In this document: positions 5,324-11,417 of the stretch, piece by piece
Layout: every line of letters begins with the position of its first letter
How positions within the stretch are numbered: position 1 is the first letter of the stretch
Assembly (NCBI GenBank): GCA_001791115.1
Contig: MGDZ01000039.1
Coordinates: forward strand, 1 to 21,629
DNA length: 21,629 nucleotides
Reading direction: 5' to 3'
Source: Candidatus Uhrbacteria bacterium RIFCSPHIGHO2_02_FULL_57_19
Lineage (GTDB): Bacteria > Patescibacteriota > Patescibacteriia > 2-12-FULL-57-11
Translations under genes and position numbers: made by a program
Notes under the pieces: generated by a model
Told to the model about the DNA's origin: nothing
Database searches by the model: none
What the model saw: the letters and a program-made list of their open reading frames with translations, nothing else

Positions 5324-7374
5324 ACCTTCACCTCCATGACCTTCGTCGTGTCGTTTCCGAAGATATCGATGACCTTGACGGCGATTTTGTGGCGGCCTTT
5401 GGGGAGTTCGCGGAAGGCCGAGGTGAGATCAAGGTCGCGGTTCTTTTTGGTGCGGAAGGACTGCCATTCGTTCTCGAAGATGTAGCGACCAGTCCATTCC
5501 TCGACTCCATCCTCATCACGCACGACTTCCTTCTTGCTCTCATAGTCAAAATCCACGGCCCAATAGTCAATCCAGTCGGACCATTTCTTGGTCAGCACTT
5601 CGCGGGTGACGATGTCGCTATCCTTATCCATCGCGACCTTAACGACTTGCCCGTTCTCGATGACCGCGCGAGATGATCCCGCTTTGAGTTTCTCCTCGGC
5701 GCGCTCGATGCCGTCCTGTTCGTAGAAAACGCTGAAGTCCTTGAGTTCCACGGCGACTGTGTTCCCCTTCACAGTGACCTGCGCATCCACGAAAGCGAGA
5801 TCATAGAATTTCACCTGTCCCTTCTCGATGGCCCGCTTGTCGAAGACGTCGCGCGGAATGAGCTTGGGTTGAACATCCACGCCGCCCTTACGGAGCTCCG
5901 CGAAATCAATGCCCATCTCGAAGTCGAAACCGAGAACATCGGCCTTGGATATGCCCTTATCGCGGCACTCCTCGACGATCGCCTCAACTAATGCCTGGCT
6001 CACGGGCAATTCCAAAGGTCCAACGGCCACAAGCCGATCGCGCTTCTTGCCAACGAAATTACGGAAGGATTGCACCGCCTCGGCTTTGTATGCCTGGAGT
6101 ACCATCTCCTTGAACTTACGCTCTTTTTCAGCACGAATCCTCTCGCGCTCCTCGGCACGGATGTCCCCATCCACTCTCACAAATTCCTGACGTTCGTACA
6201 CACCAAGGTTGAGAATCTCGAAAGCACGATATTGCTTACCATCTTTCTTCAATTGCCGTTGGACATCAATCAATCGTTTTCGGGACGTATGAATCGCGTA
6301 ACGACCAAGATCGGACCCGATCCACTTCCGACCAAGTTTCTCTGCCACCGCCAAAGTTGTTCCCGCTCCGCAAAAAAAATCGGCGACCAAATCACCTTCG
6401 TTTGATGAAGCTTTAATTATTCGTTCAAGCAGTGCCTCTGGTTTTTGGGTGCCATAGCCCGTATTTTCGATCGAATTTCCCTGCAAAGGATGAATATCTG
6501 ACCAAACATCACCGGGGTTCTTGCCTTTCTCCTCAAGTACTTCGGCTGAAACTTGATATCGCGCCTCACCACGCCGCGCTCGAGCTAAAGTTTCGGCGCT
6601 GTATGGCACGCCAATTGCTTCACGATTAAATATCTGGCCGTCTTGTGACTTTTTATACCAATAGATTGTTTGATGTTTGCGACCAAACCTATCATCTCCG
6701 CTAGCGCCTTTAACGAAGTGCCAAATTATTTCGTTTTGATGATTATCATTACCAAAAAGTTCGTCAAGAATTAGTCGAAGATGAGTACTGACCCTCCAAT
6801 CACAATGCACATAAATGCTCCCATCTTCCGCAAGCAGGTCGCGCATGAGTTGCAGCCGCTCATAGATCATCGAAAGGAAACTGTCCGCGCCGCGGCCCCA
6901 GGTGTCGCGGTAGGCGATCTCTTCGATGACACTCGGCTCTTTTTTGAACTCCTCGCCGCCGATTTCGAGGTTGATAGAGAAATCCGCGCCCACATCGAAC
7001 GGCGGATCAATGTAGATGAGCTTGATGCCGCCCTGCGCCTCGATCTCGTCGCGCAGCGGCCCGTAGAGAAGCGACGACATGATGAGCTTATTGTCGCCCC
7101 AGATGAGTTTGTCGGCCCAGCCCTTCACCTGTCGGCCAGCGGTGTCGAAGAGCTGCTGCTGGAGTTTGATTTCCTTCTCGCTCCGCGGCTCGTCAATGTG
7201 CTCGATGGTCTGGAACGGCAGGACGACGCTGGTCGTCTCGTCCGTCTTCCCGTCCCAGACCAGCTCCAACTCCCGTTTGTCCCCGAACAGCAAAAATCGA
7301 TACTTCTCCGGCAAAGGCTTCCCTTTTTGGAGAAGCTCGCAGATGTCACGGATTTCGTTCGGAGATAGTTTCAT
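5320..7374 (-). CDS. mod: Type III R-M DNA methyltransferase, Mod subunit
   Basis: A 684-aa site-specific DNA methyltransferase (probably N6-adenine) that provides sequence recognition for the type III complex. The catalytic motif IV 'YIDPPFDVG' (about residues 121-129) precedes the AdoMet-binding motif I 'DFFCGAGTTLAVAEKLGRKW' (about 331-350). This order defines the beta class typical of Mod proteins; DPPF replaces the more common DPPY. The segment between the motifs and the region after 'YAIHTSRKRL' should hold the target recognition domain, from which I cannot predict a site. Length is normal. The ATG at 7374 lies 3 nt after the TGA of a DUF155 C-terminal remnant, with no good Shine-Dalgarno, so it may once have been coupled to that upstream gene. 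It is followed by the membrane gene with a 4-nt overlap. Confidence 0.95.
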   Translation of the reverse strand: MKLSPNEIRDICELLQKGKPLPEKYRFLLFGDKRELELVWDGKTDETTSVVLPFQTIEHIDEPRSEKEIKLQQQLFDTAGRQVKGWADKLIWGDNKLIMSSLLYGPLRDEIEAQGGIKLIYIDPPFDVGADFSINLEIGGEEFKKEPSVIEEIAYRDTWGRGADSFLSMIYERLQLMRDLLAEDGSIYVHCDWRVSTHLRLILDELFGNDNHQNEIIWHFVKGASGDDRFGRKHQTIYWYKKSQDGQIFNREAIGVPYSAETLARARRGEARYQVSAEVLEEKGKNPGDVWSDIHPLQGNSIENTGYGTQKPEALLERIIKASSNEGDLVADFFCGAGTTLAVAEKLGRKWIGSDLGRYAIHTSRKRLIDVQRQLKKDGKQYRAFEILNLGVYERQEFVRVDGDIRAEERERIRAEKERKFKEMVLQAYKAEAVQSFRNFVGKKRDRLVAVGPLELPVSQALVEAIVEECRDKGISKADVLGFDFEMGIDFAELRKGGVDVQPKLIPRDVFDKRAIEKGQVKFYDLAFVDAQVTVKGNTVAVELKDFSVFYEQDGIERAEEKLKAGSSRAVIENGQVVKVAMDKDSDIVTREVLTKKWSDWIDYWAVDFDYESKKEVVRDEDGVEEWTGRYIFENEWQSFRTKKNRDLDLTSAFRELPKGRHKIAVKVIDIFGNDTTKVMEVKV

Positions 7375-7377
7375 ACG

Positions 7378-7455
7378 TCAAACGATCTCGATGACCAAAC
7401 GTACGACAATAGCGATCTCGAGGAAGATGAAGCGGCGAGCATTTGTGTAGAGTTG
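7378..7455 (-). pseudogene. Remnant of a divergent DUF155 C-terminus (copy 4)
   Basis: An open stretch of 25 codons ending in TGA, QLYTNARRFIFLEIAIVVRL then VIEIV. It resembles the C-terminal LE-hydrophobic-IE tail of DUF155/YagE proteins but is clearly more divergent than the other two fragments. It lies immediately before mod and directly after fragment copy 3 of the same family (7457-7627). There is no start codon in frame. The similarity is short, so the call rests partly on context. Confidence 0.5.
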
Positions 7456-7456
7456 A

Positions 7457-7627
7457 CTATACCCCTCTCAAAAATTCGATGATGACCACGACGACTTCGA
7501 TCATGAAGAGGAGGCCGAGGAAGAGTTCCAAGCGCATCGAGCGGCGGGTTTGGATGACGTCGAGGAGCTGTTCGGTGGATTCGTTCAGGTGATTGAGTTT
7601 GAACTGGAGGCGCTCGAAGCGGTCCTG
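7457..7627 (-). pseudogene. Fragment of DUF155 gene 3' end (copy 3)
   Basis: It encodes 55 residues from 'DRFERLQFKLNHL' to 'VVVVIIEFLRGV' plus TAG, and 47 of 55 match the C-terminus of the intact DUF155 protein. It begins abruptly 25 nt after the abiEii stop codon and lies in the same frame as that stop. No start codon precedes the homologous part. The frame is intact and changes are conservative, so it probably came from a functional allele rather than from decay in place. Confidence 0.85.
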
Positions 7628-7651
7628 CGGGTTTACAGTATCACAAACCTC

Positions 7652-8410
7652 TCAAATTGCCGCGAGCTGACGGGTCAGTTCCCTCAGAAGCGTTTCATTG
7701 AAATTTTTTGCAATAGTCTGCTGATCGGCAGGGAGAAATACAGACAGCTCGGAAAAATTCACTTCTCCAGCCCGTTCGATAATTGCGTCTTTTGCTTCCG
7801 CGAGTCTCTTTTTTTGTTCCTGATCGAGCAGCCCTTTCCTCAAAATATAATACAGGTCGTAAAAATCACGCGCTTTTTTTCGGGCCATAAGCGCTCCGAA
7901 AACTTTTTCCTCCACGATTTCCCTTTGCGGCAGATGCAATACGTTGTACGTAGGGTTGAAGTCGTTTGGAACACTGTCGATTTCTCCGTTTACGACCTTC
8001 CCATTCCGGGATGAAATGTTAATCGCAATCGACACGGGTTGATAATCAGACATCGTAAAAACAACTTCGCCGTAATAGCCGTCTCGCGTCGGCCCGAACT
8101 TCTTTCCAAGCTCCATTTTTATGCCGACCCGCTCGATGGCGGCGAGAACCGCAGAAAACACATCTTCGATAAATTTTTGTTGCCGGTGAGATTCGATTCC
8201 ATACAACGAAAAATCCAGATCCTCGGAGAAACGAGGGCTTCCGTACACGATCCGGAGCGCCGTTCCGCCTTTAAAGAGAAGCTTCTCCGATCCCGGAATT
8301 TTATACAACTCCGAAAGAAAAAGGTGCTGGAGATACTCACGAACGATGTTCGGAAACGCGTTCGTCTGGTATTGCTTTGCCATCCTCTGAATTGTTTCCT
8401 GCGAAATCAT
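7652..8410 (-). CDS. abiEii: AbiEii-type nucleotidyltransferase toxin
   Basis: A 252-aa member of the AbiEii/MenT family of DNA polymerase beta-like nucleotidyltransferases, toxins of type IV toxin-antitoxin systems and phage abortive infection; some members modify tRNA 3' ends. The catalytic core is complete: 'LLFKGGTALRIVYG' with GGT at 48-50, then 'RFSEDLDFSLYG' with D64 and D66. A downstream 'REIVEEKVFGALMARKKARD' region with 'KARDFYDLYYI' is also typical. The start ATG overlaps the abiEi stop (ATGA), so toxin synthesis should be coupled to the antitoxin. A DUF155 3' fragment begins 25 nt after its stop. Family membership is clear; the target in this organism is unknown. Confidence 0.92.
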   Translation of the reverse strand: MISQETIQRMAKQYQTNAFPNIVREYLQHLFLSELYKIPGSEKLLFKGGTALRIVYGSPRFSEDLDFSLYGIESHRQQKFIEDVFSAVLAAIERVGIKMELGKKFGPTRDGYYGEVVFTMSDYQPVSIAINISSRNGKVVNGEIDSVPNDFNPTYNVLHLPQREIVEEKVFGALMARKKARDFYDLYYILRKGLLDQEQKKRLAEAKDAIIERAGEVNFSELSVFLPADQQTIAKNFNETLLRELTRQLAAI

Positions 8411-9006
8411 CGGAGTGTTGTTTTGATGACCCGGATCAGGGGGTCGTAGTTGAAAAACCCGGCATACCGGAGGGCCTTGTTCGCGTTGATCTTTTCTTTG
8501 TGAAAACGGCTCAACGGCTTTCGGTTTGCCCTGATCCGGAGGTAGGCGAGGTCCACAAACGCCTTTTCCGGGTCGGCGATGAAAAAAGTGAACCCGTTCT
8601 GCTTGCGCGGCTCGTAGCCCTTAAAGGCCTGCCGCTTGATTCGCCGAAATGAAAATATTTTTCCAAGGGCGGTGAATCGCCGTGTCGCCTTCGTCGTCAC
8701 TGAGGTAATTTCATAGACCGATTCGGGAATCACGCCGTGGTAGGAAAGCGCGAACTCAAGCGAAACATACGACGGTTCGTAAATTCGGTTGGCGAGGTAC
8801 GGATCAGGCACGTGCGCGTCGGGGAGGGTATACAGCCCTTTTCGCACGCGGAGAATCAGCCCCTTTTTCGCGTATCGGTGGAGGAGAAACGTCACGGAAG
8901 TGGCAGTTACCCCCAGCACCCGTTTTACATCGAGAGGGGTGAACAACGAGAGCCGCTTCTCCTTTAAACTGCGTTCAAACTTGGGCCAATTCACTAATTT
9001 AGCCAT
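8407..9006 (-). CDS. abiEi: AbiEi-type antitoxin / transcriptional regulator
   Basis: A 199-aa partner of AbiEii. The N-terminal winged helix ('LFTPLDVKRVLGVTATSVTF' followed by 'LLHRYAKKGLILRVRKGLYT', about residues 21-60) matches the AbiEi antitoxin wHTH. The rest matches the AbiEi C-terminal region: 'PYLANRIYEPSYVSLEFALS', 'YHGVIPESVYEITSVTTKAT', 'FFIADPEKAFVDLAYLR'. AbiEi proteins neutralise the toxin and repress their own promoter by binding inverted repeats, and such a repeat is present just upstream (9010-9028). The start ATG at 9006 directly follows that operator, implying a very short or absent leader. The pair is flanked on both sides by DUF155 3' fragments, which mark it as a discrete cassette. 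Confidence 0.92.
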   Translation of the reverse strand: MAKLVNWPKFERSLKEKRLSLFTPLDVKRVLGVTATSVTFLLHRYAKKGLILRVRKGLYTLPDAHVPDPYLANRIYEPSYVSLEFALSYHGVIPESVYEITSVTTKATRRFTALGKIFSFRRIKRQAFKGYEPRKQNGFTFFIADPEKAFVDLAYLRIRANRKPLSRFHKEKINANKALRYAGFFNYDPLIRVIKTTLR

Positions 9007-9009
9007 ATT

Positions 9010-9041
9010 GTCAATTTAATGAATTGACGCTTATGTGTCAA
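9010..9041 (-). promoter_or_regulatory. abiE promoter with inverted-repeat operator
   Basis: On the minus strand: TTGACA (9041-9036), a 17-nt spacer, TAAATT (9018-9013). A perfect inverted repeat, GTCAATT-N5-AATTGAC (9010-9028), covers the -10 and the expected start, ending 4 bp before the ATG. This is the layout expected for AbiEi autorepression. Confidence 0.65.
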
Positions 9042-9043
9042 AT

Positions 9044-9232
9044 TCAAACCGCCTTCACGAACTCAACGATGACCACGATGACTTCGATGATAAAGAGGAG
9101 GCCGAGGAAGAGTTCGAGGTTCAGCGAGCGGCGGGTTTGGAGGATGTCGAAGAGCTGTTCAGTCGAAGAACGCAGATAGTCGAGTTTGAACTGGAGGCGC
9201 GGGACGTTCGGGTTGGGCCCGCCCCTTGACAA
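9044..9232 (-). pseudogene. Fragment of DUF155 gene 3' end (copy 2)
   Basis: The part from 9199 to the TGA at 9044 encodes 51 residues, 'RLQFKLDYLRSSTEQLFDIL' through 'EVIVVIVEFVKAV', of which 44 match the C-terminus of the intact DUF155 protein. An upstream in-frame TTG at 9232 would give a 62-aa single-TM peptide with an unrelated 11-residue start, but there is no ribosome site and I treat it as a fragment. It lies between the NYN gene and abiEi. Its match starts about four codons later than that of copy 3. Confidence 0.8.
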
Positions 9233-9254
9233 CGGCTAGACGTTGAGTTATGAT
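9226..9254 (+). promoter_or_regulatory. Strong sigma70-type promoter on the plus strand
   Basis: TTGACA (9226-9231), a 17-nt spacer, TATGAT (9249-9254): a near-consensus promoter facing the 3' end of the NYN gene. Transcription would start near 9261 and meet a terminator by about 9310, giving a transcript of only about 50 nt. The block TTGACAACGGCTAGACGTT is shared with the RNA promoter at 3772. Confidence 0.65.
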
Positions 9255-9270
9255 GTTACTGATCACGATG

Positions 9271-9310
9271 AAAAGTCCCCTACGCGGTTCCGTCCGCGTG
9301 GGGTCCTTTT
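9271..9310. terminator. Bidirectional terminator after the NYN gene
   Basis: CCCC-T-ACGCGG (9277-9287) pairs with CCGCGT-GGGG (9294-9303) around a 6-nt loop, with one bulged T. AAAAG on the left and CTTTT on the right give a U-run in either direction. The last codons and stop (9280-9282) of the NYN gene lie inside the stem. Confidence 0.7.
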
Positions 9311-9801
9311 CTTTTATAAGCCAGTTTTTCGTTCAGTGAGGAGACAAAGGCAATATCCTTTCCGGCGGCCTTCCGGAGAAGACTGGAGCAATTCTGAGCG
9401 GATGGTGCGAGGACAACCGCAAACTTGGCGACCTTTTTGAGATGGTTCACAAGACAGTAAAAATCACCGTCCCCGGTGACGATGACGGCTTTCTGGTACT
9501 GATCAATATCGATCATGGCCTGTAGGACCAGCTCCGCGTCACAATTCCCTTTCACGCCGCCGTCCGGCAACTGCATGACAGGCTTGAAGATGATGACGTA
9601 TCCGTACTCCTGCAACTGCTGGTACAACTGCTGTTGCAAGGGGCTAAACCCGATGAAGATATATGCCTTCGTAACCCCATACTTTTCACCGAGGTAGATA
9701 CGAAAACGTCGGTAATCCAATTGCCAACCAAGCGCCTTGATGCCGAGGTGCAAGTTTGTGGAATCGATGAAAGCGAAATTTTCCGCGTGTTTCATTGACA
9801 T
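9280..9801 (-). CDS. NYN domain (LabA/DUF88-like) protein
   Basis: A 173-aa NYN/PIN-like fold protein, a family of predicted metal-dependent RNases. Conserved acidic positions are visible: D13 in 'FAFIDSTNLHLG', D88 in 'KGNCDAELVLQAMID', and D111 and D113 in 'AVIVTGDGDFYCLV'. Substrate is unknown; LabA-like proteins occur in housekeeping and defence contexts. An in-frame TTG at 9819 is open, but the ATG at 9801 is chosen because GGGAAG lies 8 nt upstream of it. The final residues are encoded within a terminator stem, so the C-terminus may have been extended or altered when flanking DNA was joined. The gene lies between the intact DUF155 gene (75 nt upstream) and a DUF155 3' fragment, so it could be another cassette of the series. 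Confidence 0.88.
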   Translation of the reverse strand: MSMKHAENFAFIDSTNLHLGIKALGWQLDYRRFRIYLGEKYGVTKAYIFIGFSPLQQQLYQQLQEYGYVIIFKPVMQLPDGGVKGNCDAELVLQAMIDIDQYQKAVIVTGDGDFYCLVNHLKKVAKFAVVLAPSAQNCSSLLRKAAGKDIAFVSSLNEKLAYKRKGPHADGTA

Positions 9802-9876
9802 GGCGCAATCTTCCCACAAAAAATGGCGGGTGTCGACGAGTCCGCTGAAGGTGGGGCGGCGGACATGAAGCCGGGC

Positions 9877-10671
9877 CTACACTCCTCGCAAAAATTCGAT
9901 GATGACGACGACGACTTCGATAATGAAGAGGAGGCCGAGGAAGAGTTCGAGGCGCATCGAGCGGCGGGTTTGGAGAATGTCGAAAAGCTGTTCGGTCGAA
10001 GAACGGAGGTAGTCGAGTTTGAACTGGAGGCGCTCGAAGCGGTCCTGCATCTCGAAGTTGCCGCGGAGATCCGCCCAGAGGCGCTCGATCGAGGGATCGG
10101 TCCAGGTAATCTGTGGGACATTGAGGAGCGCCAGCTCGGCGATGATCGAGCGGAGTATTTCGTCGTTGGTGCCGATGGTGCGCAGAAGATCCCGGGGGCT
10201 GACTCGGAGCCGGCCGGAGCGGCCGAGCCCTTCGTAGACGCTACCGAAGCGCTTGATGATGCCGTCCACCTGAATGTCGAACTGGGTGATGGCCACGGAC
10301 TGGGCCATGATCCGGCAGATGATGTCCACCCGGTCGGGCGTGAGCTCGCGCACGCGCACGCGCTCGAACTCGACGGCGTCCTGGGGAAGCGCGGAGTCCA
10401 CCTCAACCTCATACTCGTCTGACCAAATCTTTCTCTCCGGCTCGTTGAAGGCGGAATGGACCGTCTTTTTGAACTCGGCTTCCTGCTCGGGGGTGGCACC
10501 GAGGTAGACGATGACCCCGAAGGAGTAGAGGAGCGCGTACTGCGTTTCCCCAAGCTTATAGAGCACGCGGTTCGGCTGGCGGAAAATGGGCGGCTCGGAC
10601 ATTTTCGCGACGGCCTTGTCCAGGTCTATGCCTTTGGCCAGGTAGGTGGCTTTGATTTTGAGCGACTCCAT
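9877..10671 (-). CDS. DUF155 (RMND1/Sif2/YagE family) membrane protein
   Basis: A 264-aa protein of the DUF155 family, known from yeast Rmd1/Sif2 and mitochondrial RMND1; its bacterial role is unknown. Visible features are 'YALLYSFGVIVYLGATPEQE' (about residues 45-64), 'IMAQSVAITQFDIQVDGIIK' (about 135-154), a coiled-coil-like helical region 'RFERLQFKLDYLRSSTEQLF', and one C-terminal TM helix, 'FLGLLFIIEVVVVIIEFL', ending two residues before the end: a tail anchor. A GTG at 10686 would add five residues; the ATG at 10671 is preferred because a TATGAT box lies just before it. The 3' end of this gene is repeated in fragments at 9044-9199, 7457-7627 and, more divergently, 7378-7455. This copy is the only full-length one. 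Confidence 0.88.
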   Translation of the reverse strand: MESLKIKATYLAKGIDLDKAVAKMSEPPIFRQPNRVLYKLGETQYALLYSFGVIVYLGATPEQEAEFKKTVHSAFNEPERKIWSDEYEVEVDSALPQDAVEFERVRVRELTPDRVDIICRIMAQSVAITQFDIQVDGIIKRFGSVYEGLGRSGRLRVSPRDLLRTIGTNDEILRSIIAELALLNVPQITWTDPSIERLWADLRGNFEMQDRFERLQFKLDYLRSSTEQLFDILQTRRSMRLELFLGLLFIIEVVVVIIEFLRGV

Positions 10672-10677
10672 AAGTCC

Positions 10678-10683
10678 ATCATA
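10678..10683 (-). promoter_or_regulatory. Possible -10 box of the DUF155 gene
   Basis: TATGAT on the minus strand. A weak TTGTGG lies 16 nt further upstream, inside the preceding terminator. The predicted start falls at the ATG at 10671, so the mRNA would be leaderless. This is a weak call. Confidence 0.3.
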
Positions 10684-10686
10684 CAC

Positions 10687-10716
10687 CCAAAAGAACCGCC
10701 CACAAAAGGCGGTTCT
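10687..10716 (-). terminator. Terminator of the CARDB-like gene
   Basis: On the minus strand AGAACCGCC (10716-10708) and GGCGGTTCT (10700-10692) form a 9-bp stem with a 7-nt loop, followed by TTTT. It lies 19 nt after the stop codon of the upstream gene. Confidence 0.8.
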
Positions 10717-10734
10717 TCATCACTCGACTCCTTA

Positions 10735-11334
10735 TTAATCGATGGTCTCCTCACCCAGAATGACGTTGTCGCAGTAGTTGTTCTCAACAAAGCCAGTGCC
10801 TGGAGTCAGGTTGACCAGAGCGCAGAAGCGCTCGCCAAATTGTTGAGTCACATCGGAGAACCTTGCCTCGCTCCTTCCCGAGACAATACCCCTAGACGTG
10901 TAGAGAGTTTTAGTGCCAATTAATTCCGCCGCCTTATCAGTGCGGAACGTTCGATAAAGAGACACGTTGATGTTGTTGGCTCGATTGGGGCCGTCATTCT
11001 GGATAGTAACCACCACTTCCGAACGGGACGGTTTATATTCCAATCCAGTCACTCGAATGGAGTTCAATGTCTGGAATTCGCCAACCCCAACACCCGCGCC
11101 CACTCCAGCGCCTGTTCCGGGAGTCGCCGCCGGCGCGCCGGCGCCCGCGCCCGTCGAAGGACTGGGTGTCGCTTGTGAAGTGGTTTTCTGTCCCGCTGCC
11201 AGTTTCCGCGTCCCGGTCTGGAGACCGCGGATGTTGATCCCCAAGGCCGCGGCCGCCAGGGCCGCTGTCCCCAGCACGAATAAGATGACCACTGCGGTCG
11301 GCACCTTAGTTTTGACTTTGACTGCTGTTGCCAT
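10735..11334 (-). CDS. Membrane-anchored CARDB-like extracellular protein
   Basis: A 199-aa protein with a short basic N-terminus and one TM segment ('AVVILFVLGTAALAAAALGI', about residues 14-33). A low-complexity Ala/Gly/Pro/Ser/Thr linker follows (about 45-85), then a beta-rich domain of about 110 residues. That domain resembles CARDB adhesion modules: 'YKPSRSEVVVTIQNDGPNRA' then 'NNINVSLYR', ending in 'ERFCALVNLTPGTGFVENNY' followed by C. The two cysteines may form a disulfide. The start is set by AAGGGGGTGATC, close to a perfect anti-SD match, 3 nt before the ATG at 11334; the upstream ATG at 11352 overlaps that ribosome site and is rejected. It is likely a surface protein, anchored at the N-terminus. 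It has its own promoter and terminator. Confidence 0.75.
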   Translation of the reverse strand: MATAVKVKTKVPTAVVILFVLGTAALAAAALGINIRGLQTGTRKLAAGQKTTSQATPSPSTGAGAGAPAATPGTGAGVGAGVGVGEFQTLNSIRVTGLEYKPSRSEVVVTIQNDGPNRANNINVSLYRTFRTDKAAELIGTKTLYTSRGIVSGRSEARFSDVTQQFGERFCALVNLTPGTGFVENNYCDNVILGEETID

Positions 11335-11369
11335 GTGATCACCCCCTTTCATCGCAGTAATTCATAATG

Positions 11370-11378
11370 AGTATAACA
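11370..11378 (-). promoter_or_regulatory. Extended -10 promoter of the CARDB-like gene
   Basis: TGTTATACT on the minus strand fits TGnTATAAT. No good -35 is present because the preceding terminator stem occupies that position. Transcription would start near 11363, about 30 nt before the ATG. Confidence 0.5.
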
Positions 11379-11401
11379 CAAAAGCCCCGCCAAGCGGGGC
11401 T
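11379..11401 (-). terminator. Terminator of the DUF5666 gene
   Basis: AGCCCCGC (11401-11394 on minus) and GCGGGGCT (11390-11383) form an 8-bp stem around a 3-nt loop, followed by TTTGTG. It lies 17 nt after the stop at 11418. The mirror-image tail makes weak bidirectional use possible. Confidence 0.8.
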
Positions 11402-11417
11402 TTCTGCTCAATTCAGA

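Noticed and set aside
7500..10000. Repeated tracts as a CRISPR array or tandem repeat
   Set aside because: The similar tracts are three in-frame copies of a gene 3' end, widely spaced with genes between them, not short direct repeats with spacers.
9792..10553. 253-codon minus-strand frame rich in Ser, Pro and Arg
   Set aside because: Overlaps the DUF155 gene in another frame; composition is typical of a shadow of a GC-rich gene.
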